From: G025836975 sp040391135
GTDB lineage: Bacteria > Pseudomonadota > Gammaproteobacteria > Burkholderiales > Burkholderiaceae_B
Direction: 5' to 3'
DNA: 64,000 bases
Assembly (NCBI GenBank): GCA_040391135.1
Contig: JBEBYL010000017.1
Coordinates: 3,029 to 67,028, forward strand
Below are positions 17,824-26,680 of the stretch, one piece after another. The position numbers and the translations under genes are program-made. Position 1 is the stretch's first letter. Every line of letters starts with the position of its first letter. The notes beneath the pieces were generated by a model, which was not told where the DNA came from, searched no databases, and saw nothing but the letters and a program-made list of their open reading frames with translations.

Positions 17824-18828
17824 ATGTTTAAAGGCATGCATAAAGCCCTTCTGGCTTCCGCCGTAGCCGGTATGACCCTGTGCGGAGCCGCGAATGCCGC
17901 GGAACCCAAGGAACTGAACTTCGGCATTATTTCAACCGAGTCCTCGCAGAACCTGAAGGCCCAGTGGGATCCCTTCCTGGCCGAGATGAGCAAGCGTACC
18001 GGCATGAAAATCAATTCCTTCTTTGCTCCCGACTACGCCGGCATCATCCAGGGCATGCGTTTCAATAAAGTGGACGTCGCCTGGTACGGCAATAAGTCCG
18101 CCATGGAAGCGGTGGATCGCGCGGGCGGCGAAATCTTCGCCCAAACGGTGGCGGCCAATGGCAATCCGGGCTACTGGAGCCTGCTGATCGCGCACAAGAG
18201 CAGCCCTATCAATTCAGTGGAAGACATGCTGAAGAATGCCAAGACCCTGACCTTCGGCAATGGCGACCCCAACTCGACCTCGGGCTATCTGGTTCCCGGC
18301 TATTACGTGTTCGCCAAGAACAATGTCGAAGCCAACAAGATATTCAAGCGCACCCTGAATGCCAGCCATGAAGTCAATGCCTTGAGCGTGGCCAACAAGC
18401 AGGTCGACGTGGCCACCTTCAACACCGAAGGCATGGAGCGTCTGCAGGAAACCAATCCGGCCAAGGCGGCCGAGCTGAAGGTCATCTGGAAGTCGCCGCT
18501 GATTCCGGCCGATCCCATCGTATGGCGCAAGAACCTGCCCGAGGAAACCAAGAAGAAGATCAACGATTTCTTCACCAACTACGGCGCCAACGAGAAAGAG
18601 CTTGCCGTGCTGGCCGGTTTGCAGTGGGGCAAGTTCCGCGCTTCGACCGACGACCAGTTGCTGCCCATACGCCAGCTGGAGCTGTTCAAGCAGCGCAGCC
18701 AGGTCAGTGTCGACAGCACGCTCAATGACGCTGAAAAGCAGGCCAGGCTGAAGGATATCGATGCCAGCCTTGAAAAGCTGTCGGCGCGCATGGATGCGCT
18801 CGACAAGAAAGTGGCCAGCGCCAAGTAG
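17824..18828 (+). CDS. phnD: Phosphonate-binding periplasmic protein PhnD
   Basis: A 334-aa periplasmic binding protein. The signal peptide is clear (MHKALLASAVAGMTLCGAANA, likely cleavage after ANA). The mature protein has the PhnD hallmarks ELNFGIISTESSQNLKAQWDPF, YAGIIQGMRFNKVDVAWYGNKSAMEAV and FGNGDPNSTSGYLVPGYYVF, which form the phosphonate pocket. It delivers 2-aminoethylphosphonate or other phosphonates to PhnCE. The C-terminal 60 residues are helical and charged. Confidence 0.95.
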   Translation: MFKGMHKALLASAVAGMTLCGAANAAEPKELNFGIISTESSQNLKAQWDPFLAEMSKRTGMKINSFFAPDYAGIIQGMRFNKVDVAWYGNKSAMEAVDRAGGEIFAQTVAANGNPGYWSLLIAHKSSPINSVEDMLKNAKTLTFGNGDPNSTSGYLVPGYYVFAKNNVEANKIFKRTLNASHEVNALSVANKQVDVATFNTEGMERLQETNPAKAAELKVIWKSPLIPADPIVWRKNLPEETKKKINDFFTNYGANEKELAVLAGLQWGKFRASTDDQLLPIRQLELFKQRSQVSVDSTLNDAEKQARLKDIDASLEKLSARMDALDKKVASAK

Positions 18829-18893
18829 GCAATGGAAAAGGGCGCCGCCTGCGCTGTGCCGCAGGCCGCCCACCCGAAACCAGGAACATTCAA

Positions 18894-19694
18894 ATGACCA
18901 CACTTGCGTCCGCTACGGGCTCCGGCCAGGCCCCCGCCAATGGCCGTTCATGGCGGCAATGGCTGGGCTGGGCCGTGGTGGCCCTTATCCTGGCCTGGTC
19001 CTGGAACGGCGCCGAAATGAATCCGGCCATGTTGTGGCGGGACGCCGACAATATGCGGGTATTCCTGGCTGATTTTTTTCCGCCCGATTTCCGGTATTGG
19101 CGGCTGTACCTGAGCGAAATGCTCGTCACCGTGCAGATCGCGGTGTGGGGCACGGCACTGGCCATTGTCTGCTCGATCCCCCTGGGGATACTGTGTTCCG
19201 AGAATATTGCGCCATGGTGGATATGCCAGCCCGTCCGACGGGTCATGGATGCCTTTCGCTCCATCAATGAAATGGTCTTCGCCATGCTGTTCGTGGTGGC
19301 CGTCGGCCTGGGGCCTTTTGCCGGCGTCATGGCGCTGTTCATCGGAACCACCGGCGTGCTGGCCAAGCTGTTTGCCGAAGCGGTCGAAGCCATCGATCCC
19401 GGGCCGGTCGAAGGCGTGCGCGCCACTGGCGCCAGCGCCTTGCAGGAAGTCATCTACGGTGTCATACCGCAAGTGCTGCCCCTGTGGATCTCGTATTCGC
19501 TGTACCGCTTCGAGTCGAATGTGCGCTCGGCCACCGTCGTCGGCATGGTCGGCGCGGGCGGCATAGGCGTCACCTTGTGGGAAGCCATACGCGGTTTCCA
19601 GCTGGCCCAGACCTGCGCCATTCTGATCATCATCATTATCGCCGTCAGCGTCATCGACATCGTGTCGCAGCGCTTGCGCAAGCATTTCATTTAA
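18894..19694 (+). CDS. phnE: Phosphonate ABC transporter permease PhnE
   Basis: A 266-aa inner-membrane permease with about six helices. The EAA-type loop that contacts the ATPase is visible (EAIDPGPVEGVRATGASALQEVIYGVIPQVLP), as is the PhnE-typical MVGAGGIGVTLWEAIRGF. It forms the importer with PhnC and PhnD. The stop is about 30 bases before phnF. Confidence 0.94.
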   Translation: MTTLASATGSGQAPANGRSWRQWLGWAVVALILAWSWNGAEMNPAMLWRDADNMRVFLADFFPPDFRYWRLYLSEMLVTVQIAVWGTALAIVCSIPLGILCSENIAPWWICQPVRRVMDAFRSINEMVFAMLFVVAVGLGPFAGVMALFIGTTGVLAKLFAEAVEAIDPGPVEGVRATGASALQEVIYGVIPQVLPLWISYSLYRFESNVRSATVVGMVGAGGIGVTLWEAIRGFQLAQTCAILIIIIIAVSVIDIVSQRLRKHFI

Positions 19695-19724
19695 CGCATG
19701 GGGCTTCGATGCCCTTTATTGGCT

Positions 19725-20447
19725 ATGGACTTGTCTAGACAGGAAGTGCCCAGGTATATGGAGCTGGCCAAGGTGCTGCGCAGCGAGCTGGGCACATATC
19801 GGAGCGGGGATTATCTGCCCTCCGAAACACAGCTGGCGCAGCGCTTCGGCGTGAACCGCCACACCTTGCGGCGCGCGGTGGATGTGCTGATTCTGGAAGG
19901 CAGCGTGTTGCGCCACAAGGGGCGCGGCACCTGCGTGCTGCCCAGGCCCATTGTCTATCCCGTCAGTGCGGCCAGTGCCTACAGCAAGACGCTGTCGGAC
20001 ATGGGTTTCCGCTCGAAGGCAATATTGCTGGGCCGACGCCAGCGGCCGGCCCACCCGGACGAAGCCCGCGACCTGGCGCTTGCGCCGCAAGAGGCCGTGC
20101 TTGAGCTGCAGACCTTGCGCATGCTGGACGAACAACCGATCAGTCTGATCACGCATTGTTTTGCGGCCCGGCATCAGGAGACCCTTGGCGACTACGGCGG
20201 CGGCTCCATGCGGCAGCACCTGGAACAGAAAAACATCGTGCTCAAGCGGGTGTCGACATTGATCGGCGCCCGGACCCCCACGCAGCAGGATGCGATCCGC
20301 CTGCTCATGCCGCGCCATACGCCAGTGCTGAGCATACGCACGCTATCCAGTGATGCGTCCGGCGTGCCGTTCGAGCTGTCCCGCTCGGTCAGCCGCGCCG
20401 ACCGTTTCCAGTACCACGTTATTTCCGGAGAACGACATGAGGATTGA
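19725..20447 (+). CDS. phnF: GntR/HutC-family regulator PhnF
   Basis: A 240-aa regulator with an N-terminal winged helix (YLPSETQLAQRFGVNRHTLRRAVDVLILEGSVLRHKGRGT) and a C-terminal UTRA ligand-binding domain. I prefer the ATG at 19725 (MDLSRQEVPRY), which gives an N-terminus as long as that of E. coli PhnF; an ATG at 19698 adds nine residues and one at 19758 would remove eleven. Codons 2-6 carry a copy of the palindrome found before phnD, so it probably represses its own operon. Overlaps phnG by 11 bases. Confidence 0.88.
   Translation: MDLSRQEVPRYMELAKVLRSELGTYRSGDYLPSETQLAQRFGVNRHTLRRAVDVLILEGSVLRHKGRGTCVLPRPIVYPVSAASAYSKTLSDMGFRSKAILLGRRQRPAHPDEARDLALAPQEAVLELQTLRMLDEQPISLITHCFAARHQETLGDYGGGSMRQHLEQKNIVLKRVSTLIGARTPTQQDAIRLLMPRHTPVLSIRTLSSDASGVPFELSRSVSRADRFQYHVISGERHED
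19729..19743. promoter_or_regulatory. Second PhnF-type operator, at the phnF start
   Basis: ACTTGTCTAGACAGG repeats 12 of the 14 palindrome bases found before phnD (CTTGTCTAGACA shared; the right arm ends GG instead of AG). It overlaps the proposed phnF start codon region, a position suited to autorepression by roadblock. Confidence 0.6.
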
Positions 20448-20892
20448 AGAGGGCGCGCAAAGCGCCTTGAACCCGCGCCAACGATGGATGCGCATTCTTG
20501 CGCGTGCCGGCGCACGGCTGCAAGCCTATAGCGATGAACTGCGCACGCCCGAGCATCGTTTCATACGCCCCGCCGAGGCGGGCATGGTCATGGTGCGCGG
20601 CCGGGTGGGCGCAAGCGGCGGAGCGTTCAACCTGGGCGAAATGACCGTGACCCGCTGCGTCGTGCAATTGGTTGACGGCTGCACGGGCCACAGCTATGTC
20701 GCGGGCCGCAGCAGGCCGCATGCGGAGCTGGCGGCCCTGGCCGATGCGCTTTTGCAAAGCCCGCAGGCTGCGCGCTGGATGGCGCTGGTGGATACGCTGG
20801 AGCAGGAACAGGCCGCCAGCCGCGCGGGGCGGGCGGCGCAGAGCGCCGCCACCAAGGTGGATTTCACCACGCTGGTACGAGGAGAAGACTGA
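20437..20892 (+). CDS. phnG: C-P lyase complex subunit PhnG
   Basis: A 151-aa PhnG, a subunit of the PhnGHIJ core that, with PhnI, transfers the phosphonate to ribose of ATP/GTP. Recognisable segments: RQRWMRILARAG, a region like RPAEAGMVMVRGRVGASGGAFNLGEMTVTRC and GHSYVAGRSRPHAELAALADALL. The ATG at 20437 follows CCGGAG and overlaps phnF by 11 bases; the longer frame from 20350 lies inside phnF. Confidence 0.95.
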   Translation: MRIEEGAQSALNPRQRWMRILARAGARLQAYSDELRTPEHRFIRPAEAGMVMVRGRVGASGGAFNLGEMTVTRCVVQLVDGCTGHSYVAGRSRPHAELAALADALLQSPQAARWMALVDTLEQEQAASRAGRAAQSAATKVDFTTLVRGED

Positions 20893-21488
20893 TGAGGGAC
20901 AGTATGTTGCAACCGGCCATGCCGGATCCTGTCACGGCCATGCAAAGGGTGTTCCGCCTGGCGCTCAACGCCATGTCGGAGCCCGGCACCCTACAGCGCG
21001 TGGACCATGTGCCCGAGCTGGACAGGCTGGCGCCGGCCACCTATGCGCTGTGCCTGACGCTGCTGGACGCCGATACGCCGGTATGGATTGCGCCGTTGCT
21101 CGATACGCCGGCGCTGCGGGCCAACCTGGCGTTTCATTGTGCATGCCCCGTCGTCCAGGCCCGCGAGGACGCCGCCTTTGCGGTACTGACCGTGGACGAA
21201 CTGGACGAGCTTTCCGGCTTCAACATCGGCACCGACAGGGATCCGGATATTTCCTGCACGCTGCTGGTTCAGCTGGACAGCCTGGAAGAGGGCGCGGCCA
21301 CATCCTGGCGCGGGCCCGGCATATTGAACAAGCGCGTCATGCGCCTGCCGGTGGCCGCCGGCTTCTGGACCCGGCGCAGCCAGCATGGCTTCCCCAAGGG
21401 CCTGGATATGTTTTTTACCGCCGGGCGGGAAATGACGGGGCTGCCTCGCAGCACCCGCGTACAGCCCGCCGTTCAAGGAGTGATCTGA
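20892..21488 (+). CDS. phnH: C-P lyase complex subunit PhnH
   Basis: A 198-aa PhnH, structural subunit of the PhnGHIJ complex with a degenerate PLP-transferase-like fold. The FRLALNAMSEPGTLQRV start and the FPKGLDMFFTAG end are family hallmarks. It overlaps phnG by one base (TGATG). Confidence 0.95.
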   Translation: MRDSMLQPAMPDPVTAMQRVFRLALNAMSEPGTLQRVDHVPELDRLAPATYALCLTLLDADTPVWIAPLLDTPALRANLAFHCACPVVQAREDAAFAVLTVDELDELSGFNIGTDRDPDISCTLLVQLDSLEEGAATSWRGPGILNKRVMRLPVAAGFWTRRSQHGFPKGLDMFFTAGREMTGLPRSTRVQPAVQGVI

Positions 21489-22583
21489 ATGTATGTAGCC
21501 GTAAAGGGTGGCGAAAAAGCCATCGACAATGCGCATGCCTTGCTGGCCCGCAAACGGCGCGGCGATACGTCGATTCCGGCCTTGACCGTGGAACAGATAC
21601 GCGAGCAGATGCCCTTGGCCGTTGCCCGTGTGATGGGCGAGGGCTCTTTGTTCGACCAGGAGCTGGCGGCGCTGGCCATCAAGCAGGCGGCCGGCGATTT
21701 GCCGGAGGCCATTTTCCTGCTGCGCGCCTACCGGACGACATTGCCGCGCTTCATGGCCAGCCTGCCCCTGCAGACCGAGGCCATGGCCATCGAGCGCCGC
21801 ATATCGGCCACCTTCAAGGATCTGCCGGGCGGCCAGTTGCTGGGACCCACATTCGACTACACCCATCGGCTGCTGGATTTCGCCTTGCTGGCCGATGGCG
21901 CGGTTCCCGACCTGGAAGCCGGCGCTGCGGAACCGGCCCAGAGCTGTCCCAGGGTGGTGGACATGCTGGCGGAGGAAGGCCTGGTGTCCCTGGAGGCGGA
22001 CAGGGGCGGCGCCGTGCCCGACATTACCCGCGAGCCGCTGGATTTTCCCACCAACCGGGCGCAGCGCCTGCAGGCGCTGGCGCGCGGCGACGAAGGATTT
22101 CTGCTGGCCCTGGCTTATTCGACCCAGCGCGGCTATGGCCGCAACCACCCCTTCGCGGGCGAGATACGCATAGGGCTGGTCGAGGTATGGATAGAGCCCG
22201 AAGAGCTGGGCTTTCCCATTGCCGTTGGCGACATCGAGATCAGCGAGTGCGAAATGATCAATCAGTTCGTGGGCAGCAAGAGCCAGCCGGCGCAGTTCAC
22301 CCGAGGCTACGGCCTGGCCTTCGGCCATGCCGAGCGCAAGGCCATGGGCATGGCGCTGGTCGATCGCGCCCTGCGCGCCAACGAGTATCAGGAAGACATC
22401 GAATCGCCGGCCCAGCAAGAGGAATTCGTGCTGATGCATTGCGACAACGTCGAGGCGGCGGGCTTCGTCTCGCACTTGAAGCTGCCCCATTACGTGGACT
22501 TTCAATCGGAACTGGATCTGATCCGGAAACTGCGGCGCGCCTCGGTTGGCGATGCCGAACTGGACAAGGAAAAAACAGCATGA
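21489..22583 (+). CDS. phnI: C-P lyase complex subunit PhnI
   Basis: A 364-aa PhnI, the nucleosidase-like catalytic subunit that displaces adenine from MgATP with phosphonate to give ribose-phosphonate triphosphate. Family features: MYVAVKGGEKAIDNAHALLA at the start, GEGSLFDQELAALAIKQAAGD, TFDYTHRLLDFA and the RGYGLAFGHAERKAMGMALVDRAL segment. It begins directly behind phnH and overlaps phnJ by 4 bases. Confidence 0.96.
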   Translation: MYVAVKGGEKAIDNAHALLARKRRGDTSIPALTVEQIREQMPLAVARVMGEGSLFDQELAALAIKQAAGDLPEAIFLLRAYRTTLPRFMASLPLQTEAMAIERRISATFKDLPGGQLLGPTFDYTHRLLDFALLADGAVPDLEAGAAEPAQSCPRVVDMLAEEGLVSLEADRGGAVPDITREPLDFPTNRAQRLQALARGDEGFLLALAYSTQRGYGRNHPFAGEIRIGLVEVWIEPEELGFPIAVGDIEISECEMINQFVGSKSQPAQFTRGYGLAFGHAERKAMGMALVDRALRANEYQEDIESPAQQEEFVLMHCDNVEAAGFVSHLKLPHYVDFQSELDLIRKLRRASVGDAELDKEKTA

Positions 22584-23452
22584 GCTGCTTGAATCAGGAC
22601 GCGGGAATCGAGCGGGGCTACAACTTCGCCTACCTGGATGAGCAAACCAAGCGCGGCTTGCGGCGCGGCTTGCTGAAGGCGGTGGCCATTCCGGGCTATC
22701 AGGTGCCGTTCGGCGGGCGCGAAATGCCCCTGCCTTATGGCTGGGGCACGGGCGGCATGCAGGTGACCGCCGCCATACTGGGCGGCGACGATGTGCTGAA
22801 GGTGATCGACCAGGGCGCCGACGACACCACCAACGCGGTCTCGATACGGCGGTTTTTCGTACGCACGGCGGGCGTCAAAACCACCGAGCGCACGGACGAG
22901 GCGACCCTGATCCAGACCCGCCACCGCGTGCCCGAGATACCCTTGCGCCCGGGGCAGATCATGGTCTTTCAAGTGCCCATACCCGAGCCGCTGCGCTTCA
23001 TCGAGCCCTCGGATTCCGAGACGCGCAGCATGCATGCGCTGAACGACTATGGCGTGATGCATGTAAAGCTGTACGAAGACATCGCCACCTATGGCCATAT
23101 CGCCACCACCTACGCCTATCCGGTCATGGTGGACGAGCGCTACGTGATGGACCCGTCGCCCATCCCCAAGTTCGACAACCCCAAGCTGGACATGAGCCCG
23201 GCCCTGATGCTGTTTGGCGCCGGCCGGGAAAAGCGGCTGTACGCCGTTCCGCCCTACACCTTGGTGAGCAGCCTGGACTTCGAGGACCATCCTTTTGAAA
23301 TCCCCGTCTGGGACCAGTGCTGCGCCTTTTGCGGCAGCTCCGATTCCTACCTGGATGAACTGATCGTCGACGATGCCGGCACGCGCAGTTTCGTGTGCTC
23401 CGACACCGACTACTGCGGCCAGCGCCGCAGCGCACAGGAGAGCGCGCAATGA
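22580..23452 (+). CDS. phnJ: Carbon-phosphorus lyase PhnJ (radical SAM)
   Basis: A 290-aa PhnJ, the radical-SAM enzyme that breaks the C-P bond of ribose-methylphosphonate phosphate. The unusual cluster cysteines are intact: Cys248-x2-Cys251-x21-Cys273-x5-Cys279, the same spacing as E. coli Cys241/244/266/272. The N-terminal GYNFAYLDEQTKRG and GGREMPLPYGWGTGGMQ also fit. The true ATG is at 22580 (ATGA overlap with phnI); the frame is open far upstream only by chance. Confidence 0.97.
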   Translation: MSCLNQDAGIERGYNFAYLDEQTKRGLRRGLLKAVAIPGYQVPFGGREMPLPYGWGTGGMQVTAAILGGDDVLKVIDQGADDTTNAVSIRRFFVRTAGVKTTERTDEATLIQTRHRVPEIPLRPGQIMVFQVPIPEPLRFIEPSDSETRSMHALNDYGVMHVKLYEDIATYGHIATTYAYPVMVDERYVMDPSPIPKFDNPKLDMSPALMLFGAGREKRLYAVPPYTLVSSLDFEDHPFEIPVWDQCCAFCGSSDSYLDELIVDDAGTRSFVCSDTDYCGQRRSAQESAQ

Positions 23453-24219
23453 ACCCCTTGCTATCGGTACGCGACCTGACCCTGCTGTACGGCCCCGAGA
23501 AGGGATGCCAAGGCGTCAGTTTCGATCTATACCCCGGCGAGGTGCTGGGCATCGTCGGAGAATCCGGTTCGGGCAAGTCGACCCTGCTAAGCGTGCTGTC
23601 GGGGCGCAGCGCGCCGGACCGCGGCGCCATCGCCTATCGCGATACGCAGGGCCGCCAAGTGGACCTTTATCAGGCCAGCGAGGCCTACCGGCGGACCTTG
23701 CTGCGCACAGAATGGGGCTTTGTCGAACAGAATCCGCGCGACGGCCTGCGCATGAGCGTATCGGCCGGCGCCAATATCGGCGAAAGGCTGATGGCCCAGG
23801 GCGTTCGCCATTACGGCCAACTGCGCCAGGCCAGCCTGGAATGGCTCGCCCAGGTGGAGATTGATCCGCAGCGCATCGACGATCTGCCGCGCACCTTCTC
23901 CGGCGGCATGCAGCAGCGATTGCAGATCGCCCGCAACCTGGTGTCGCGGCCGCGCCTGATCTTCATGGACGAGCCCACCGGCGGCCTGGACGTTTCCGTG
24001 CAGGCGCATTTGCTGGACCTGTTGCGCGGCCTGGTCCGCGAACTGCAATTGGCGGTGGTCATCGTGACCCACGACCTGGCCGTGGCGCGCCTGCTGGCCG
24101 ACCGCCTGATGGTCATGCGCCGTTCGCGCGTGGTGGAAGCCGGATTGACCGACCAGATACTGGACGATCCGCAACATGCCTACAGCCAGTTGCTGGTGTC
24201 TTCGGTTTTACAGCCTTGA
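23449..24219 (+). CDS. phnK: C-P lyase ABC-type protein PhnK
   Basis: A 256-aa ABC-family ATPase that docks on the PhnGHIJ core; it is not a transporter subunit. Walker A GESGSGKST, signature FSGGMQQR, Walker B LIFMDEPTGGLD. The insertion TEWGFVEQNPRDGLRMSVSAGANIGERLMA identifies PhnK. Start at 23449 (MNPLLSVRDL) gives an ATGA overlap with phnJ. Confidence 0.95.
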   Translation: MNPLLSVRDLTLLYGPEKGCQGVSFDLYPGEVLGIVGESGSGKSTLLSVLSGRSAPDRGAIAYRDTQGRQVDLYQASEAYRRTLLRTEWGFVEQNPRDGLRMSVSAGANIGERLMAQGVRHYGQLRQASLEWLAQVEIDPQRIDDLPRTFSGGMQQRLQIARNLVSRPRLIFMDEPTGGLDVSVQAHLLDLLRGLVRELQLAVVIVTHDLAVARLLADRLMVMRRSRVVEAGLTDQILDDPQHAYSQLLVSSVLQP

Positions 24220-24229
24220 GGTGAATACG

Positions 24230-24934
24230 ATGGAAGCTGTCATGGAAGTGAATGGACTGGCCAAGGAATTCGTGTTGCACCAGCAGCACGGCGTGGTCTT
24301 GAATGTATTGCACGGCCTGGACTTTACGCTGATGCCCGGCGAGTGCCTGGTCTTGCACGGCCGCTCGGGCGCGGGCAAGTCGACCCTGCTGCGCACCCTG
24401 TACGGCAATTATCTGCCGGCGGCCGGCAGCATACGGATACGGCACGAAGGCCAAATGATGGAAATGGTGGGCGCCGAACCGCGCCAGACGCTGGCCCTGC
24501 GCCGCGTCACGCTGGGCTATGTCAGCCAGTTCCTGCGCGTCATCCCCCGGGTCAACTGCCTGAATGTCGTCATGGAGCCGGCGCTGGCGCGCGGCCAGGC
24601 GCCCGTCCAGGCGCGGGCGCGCGCCATGGAACTGCTTGATCGCCTGGGCATACCCGAACGCCTTTGGGCCCTGGCGCCTGGCACGTTCTCGGGCGGCGAG
24701 CAGCAGCGGGTCAATATCGCACGCAGCTTCATCGTGCCCTGGCCCGTGCTGCTGCTGGACGAGCCCACCGCGTCGCTAGACGACGCCAACAGCGCCGTGG
24801 TGCTGGAGCTGATCGCCCAGGCCAAGGCCGCCGGCTCGGCCCTTATCGCGATTTCACACGATGGCAAGACCCGCGATTCGATGGCGGACCGCTATCTGGA
24901 CATGACAACGAAGGAGCTGGCTCATGCAAGCTGA
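24230..24934 (+). CDS. phnL: C-P lyase ABC-type protein PhnL
   Basis: A 234-aa ABC-family ATPase of the C-P lyase pathway, which assembles with PhnK on the core complex. Walker A GRSGAGKST, signature FSGGEQQRVNIAR, Walker B LLLDEPTASLD. The GYVSQFLRVIPRVNCLNVV segment is PhnL-specific. GAGGTG lies seven bases before the ATG at 24230. It overlaps phnM by 11 bases. Confidence 0.95.
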   Translation: MEAVMEVNGLAKEFVLHQQHGVVLNVLHGLDFTLMPGECLVLHGRSGAGKSTLLRTLYGNYLPAAGSIRIRHEGQMMEMVGAEPRQTLALRRVTLGYVSQFLRVIPRVNCLNVVMEPALARGQAPVQARARAMELLDRLGIPERLWALAPGTFSGGEQQRVNIARSFIVPWPVLLLDEPTASLDDANSAVVLELIAQAKAAGSALIAISHDGKTRDSMADRYLDMTTKELAHAS

Positions 24935-26069
24935 GCAGATATTCACCAATGCCCGCGTGGTGACGGACACTGAAGTCTTCCTGGGCACGGTCGCCGTGCG
25001 CAACGGCCTTATCCACGATGTCGGCACGGGCGGCAGCCAGCTGCCGCAGGCGCAGGATATGGAAGGCGACTACCTGATGCCCGGATTGATCGAACTGCAT
25101 ACCGACAACCTGGAAAAGTACATGAACCCGCGCCCGGGCGTGGACTGGCCATCGGAATCGGCCGTGCTGGCCCACGACGCGCAAATCGTGTCCGCCGGCA
25201 TTACCACCGTGTTCGACGCGCTGGCCATCGGCGAGGTCAACCCCAAGGGCAACCGCCTGCGCCAGTTGCCCATCATGTTGCAGGCCATCACCCAGGCCGA
25301 GAAGCAGGGCCACACCCGGGCCGAGCATCGCCTGCATCTGCGCTGCGAGCTCAGCCACGAGAAAACGCTGGACATCTTCAACGAGCTGGTGGAAAGCCCC
25401 CTGGTGCAACTGGTGTCCGTCATGGACCATTCGCCCGGCCAGCGGCAGTTCGTGAAGTTCGAGAAGTATCGCGAGTATTATCAGGGCAAGTACCATTTGA
25501 ACGACGCCGAAATGGACGCTTTCATCGAACAGCAGGTCGAGAACTCGCGCCGCTACAGCGACAGCTACCGGCGTTCCATCGTGCACGAATGCCGCGAGCG
25601 CCGGCTGTCGGTGGCCAGCCACGACGATGCCACGCCCGAACACGCGCAGGAATCGGCCGACTACGGCATGAGCATCGCCGAATTCCCGACCACGGTCGAA
25701 GCGGCTGCCCTTAGCCACAAGCTGGGCCTGAAGGTGTTGATGGGCGCGCCCAACATCGTGCGCGGCGGCTCGCATTCGGGCAACGTGGCCGCCGCCGAAC
25801 TGGCCGGCCATGGCGTGCTGGACATCCTGTCCAGCGACTACTATCCATCCAGCCTGTTGCAGGCGGCGCGCATACTGGCCGACCAGGCACAAGGCTATGA
25901 CCTGCCCAAAGCGGTGGCGGCGATCAGCCTGGCGCCGGCCAGGGCGGCGGGCCTGGACGACCGGGGAGAAATCCGCAACGGATTGCGGGCCGACCTGCTG
26001 CGCGTGGGTGCGCACGGCAAGCAGTTCGTGGTGAATCACGTGTGGCGCGGCGGCCGGCGGGTGTTCTGA
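24924..26069 (+). CDS. phnM: Ribose-methylphosphonate triphosphate diphosphatase PhnM
   Basis: A 381-aa amidohydrolase-superfamily enzyme that removes pyrophosphate from alpha-D-ribose 1-methylphosphonate 5-triphosphate. Metal and substrate motifs: MPGLIELHTDNLEKYMNPRPGV, LSVMDHSPGQRQ-like (LVSVMDHSPGQRQF), VASHDDATPEHA and NIVRGGSHSGN. Length is normal. The stop overlaps the phnN start by one base. Confidence 0.96.
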   Translation: MQAEQIFTNARVVTDTEVFLGTVAVRNGLIHDVGTGGSQLPQAQDMEGDYLMPGLIELHTDNLEKYMNPRPGVDWPSESAVLAHDAQIVSAGITTVFDALAIGEVNPKGNRLRQLPIMLQAITQAEKQGHTRAEHRLHLRCELSHEKTLDIFNELVESPLVQLVSVMDHSPGQRQFVKFEKYREYYQGKYHLNDAEMDAFIEQQVENSRRYSDSYRRSIVHECRERRLSVASHDDATPEHAQESADYGMSIAEFPTTVEAAALSHKLGLKVLMGAPNIVRGGSHSGNVAAAELAGHGVLDILSSDYYPSSLLQAARILADQAQGYDLPKAVAAISLAPARAAGLDDRGEIRNGLRADLLRVGAHGKQFVVNHVWRGGRRVF

Positions 26070-26680
26070 TGGCGGGACGGCTTATCTACCTGATGGGGCC
26101 GTCGGGCTCGGGCAAGGACACAGTACTGGAAGGCGTATTCAGCCTGATGGGCCACGGCTGCTACCTGGCCCCGCGCGTCGTGACCCGGCCCTACACCGAT
26201 ACCGAGCGCGGCTCGATACCGGTCTCGGCCAGCGAATTCGCCAGTATGGAATCCTGCGGCTTGCTGGCCATGGCCTGGCATGCAAATGGCCTGGCCTATG
26301 GCGTGCTGCGCGACATCAATGACAAGCTGGTGGCGGGCTGCGATGTATTGGTGAACGGTTCGCGCCAGTACCTGCCCGAGGCGCGCAAGCGCTACCAGGA
26401 CCTGGTGCCGGTGCTGCTGTGCGTGGACGAGCGGCAACTGCTGCTTCGCCTGCATGCGCGCGGCCGCGAAAGCGGCGAACAGATCCAGGCGCGGCTGATG
26501 CGCAATGCGAATCTTGCCGTGCTGGACGACGCGCCCGGAGCGCGGCCTGTGGCGCTGATCGACAATTCCGGCAAGGCCGATGACGCCATCCGGGCCTTGT
26601 ACGAATACTTGAACGAGTCCGGCATAGACCGGCGGGTGAACCCTTCAAGGGGAGGGCATAGCCATCGCCATGCGACTTAG
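26069..26680 (+). CDS. phnN: Ribose 1,5-bisphosphate phosphokinase PhnN
   Basis: A 203-aa P-loop kinase (guanylate-kinase-like) that converts ribose 1,5-bisphosphate to PRPP, feeding C-P lyase products into central metabolism. P-loop: LMGPSGSGKDT near the N-terminus; VTRPYTDTERGSIPVSASEF follows as in the family. The ATG at 26069 is used; the ORF frame opens 9 codons earlier inside phnM. Overlaps phnP by 11 bases. Confidence 0.94.
   Translation: MAGRLIYLMGPSGSGKDTVLEGVFSLMGHGCYLAPRVVTRPYTDTERGSIPVSASEFASMESCGLLAMAWHANGLAYGVLRDINDKLVAGCDVLVNGSRQYLPEARKRYQDLVPVLLCVDERQLLLRLHARGRESGEQIQARLMRNANLAVLDDAPGARPVALIDNSGKADDAIRALYEYLNESGIDRRVNPSRGGHSHRHAT

Noticed and set aside
20672..23452. 926-codon plus-strand frame ending with phnJ
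   Set aside because: The phnJ frame stays open upstream by chance through phnG, phnH and phnI. The real protein begins at 22580, as shown by the family length and ATGA overlap.
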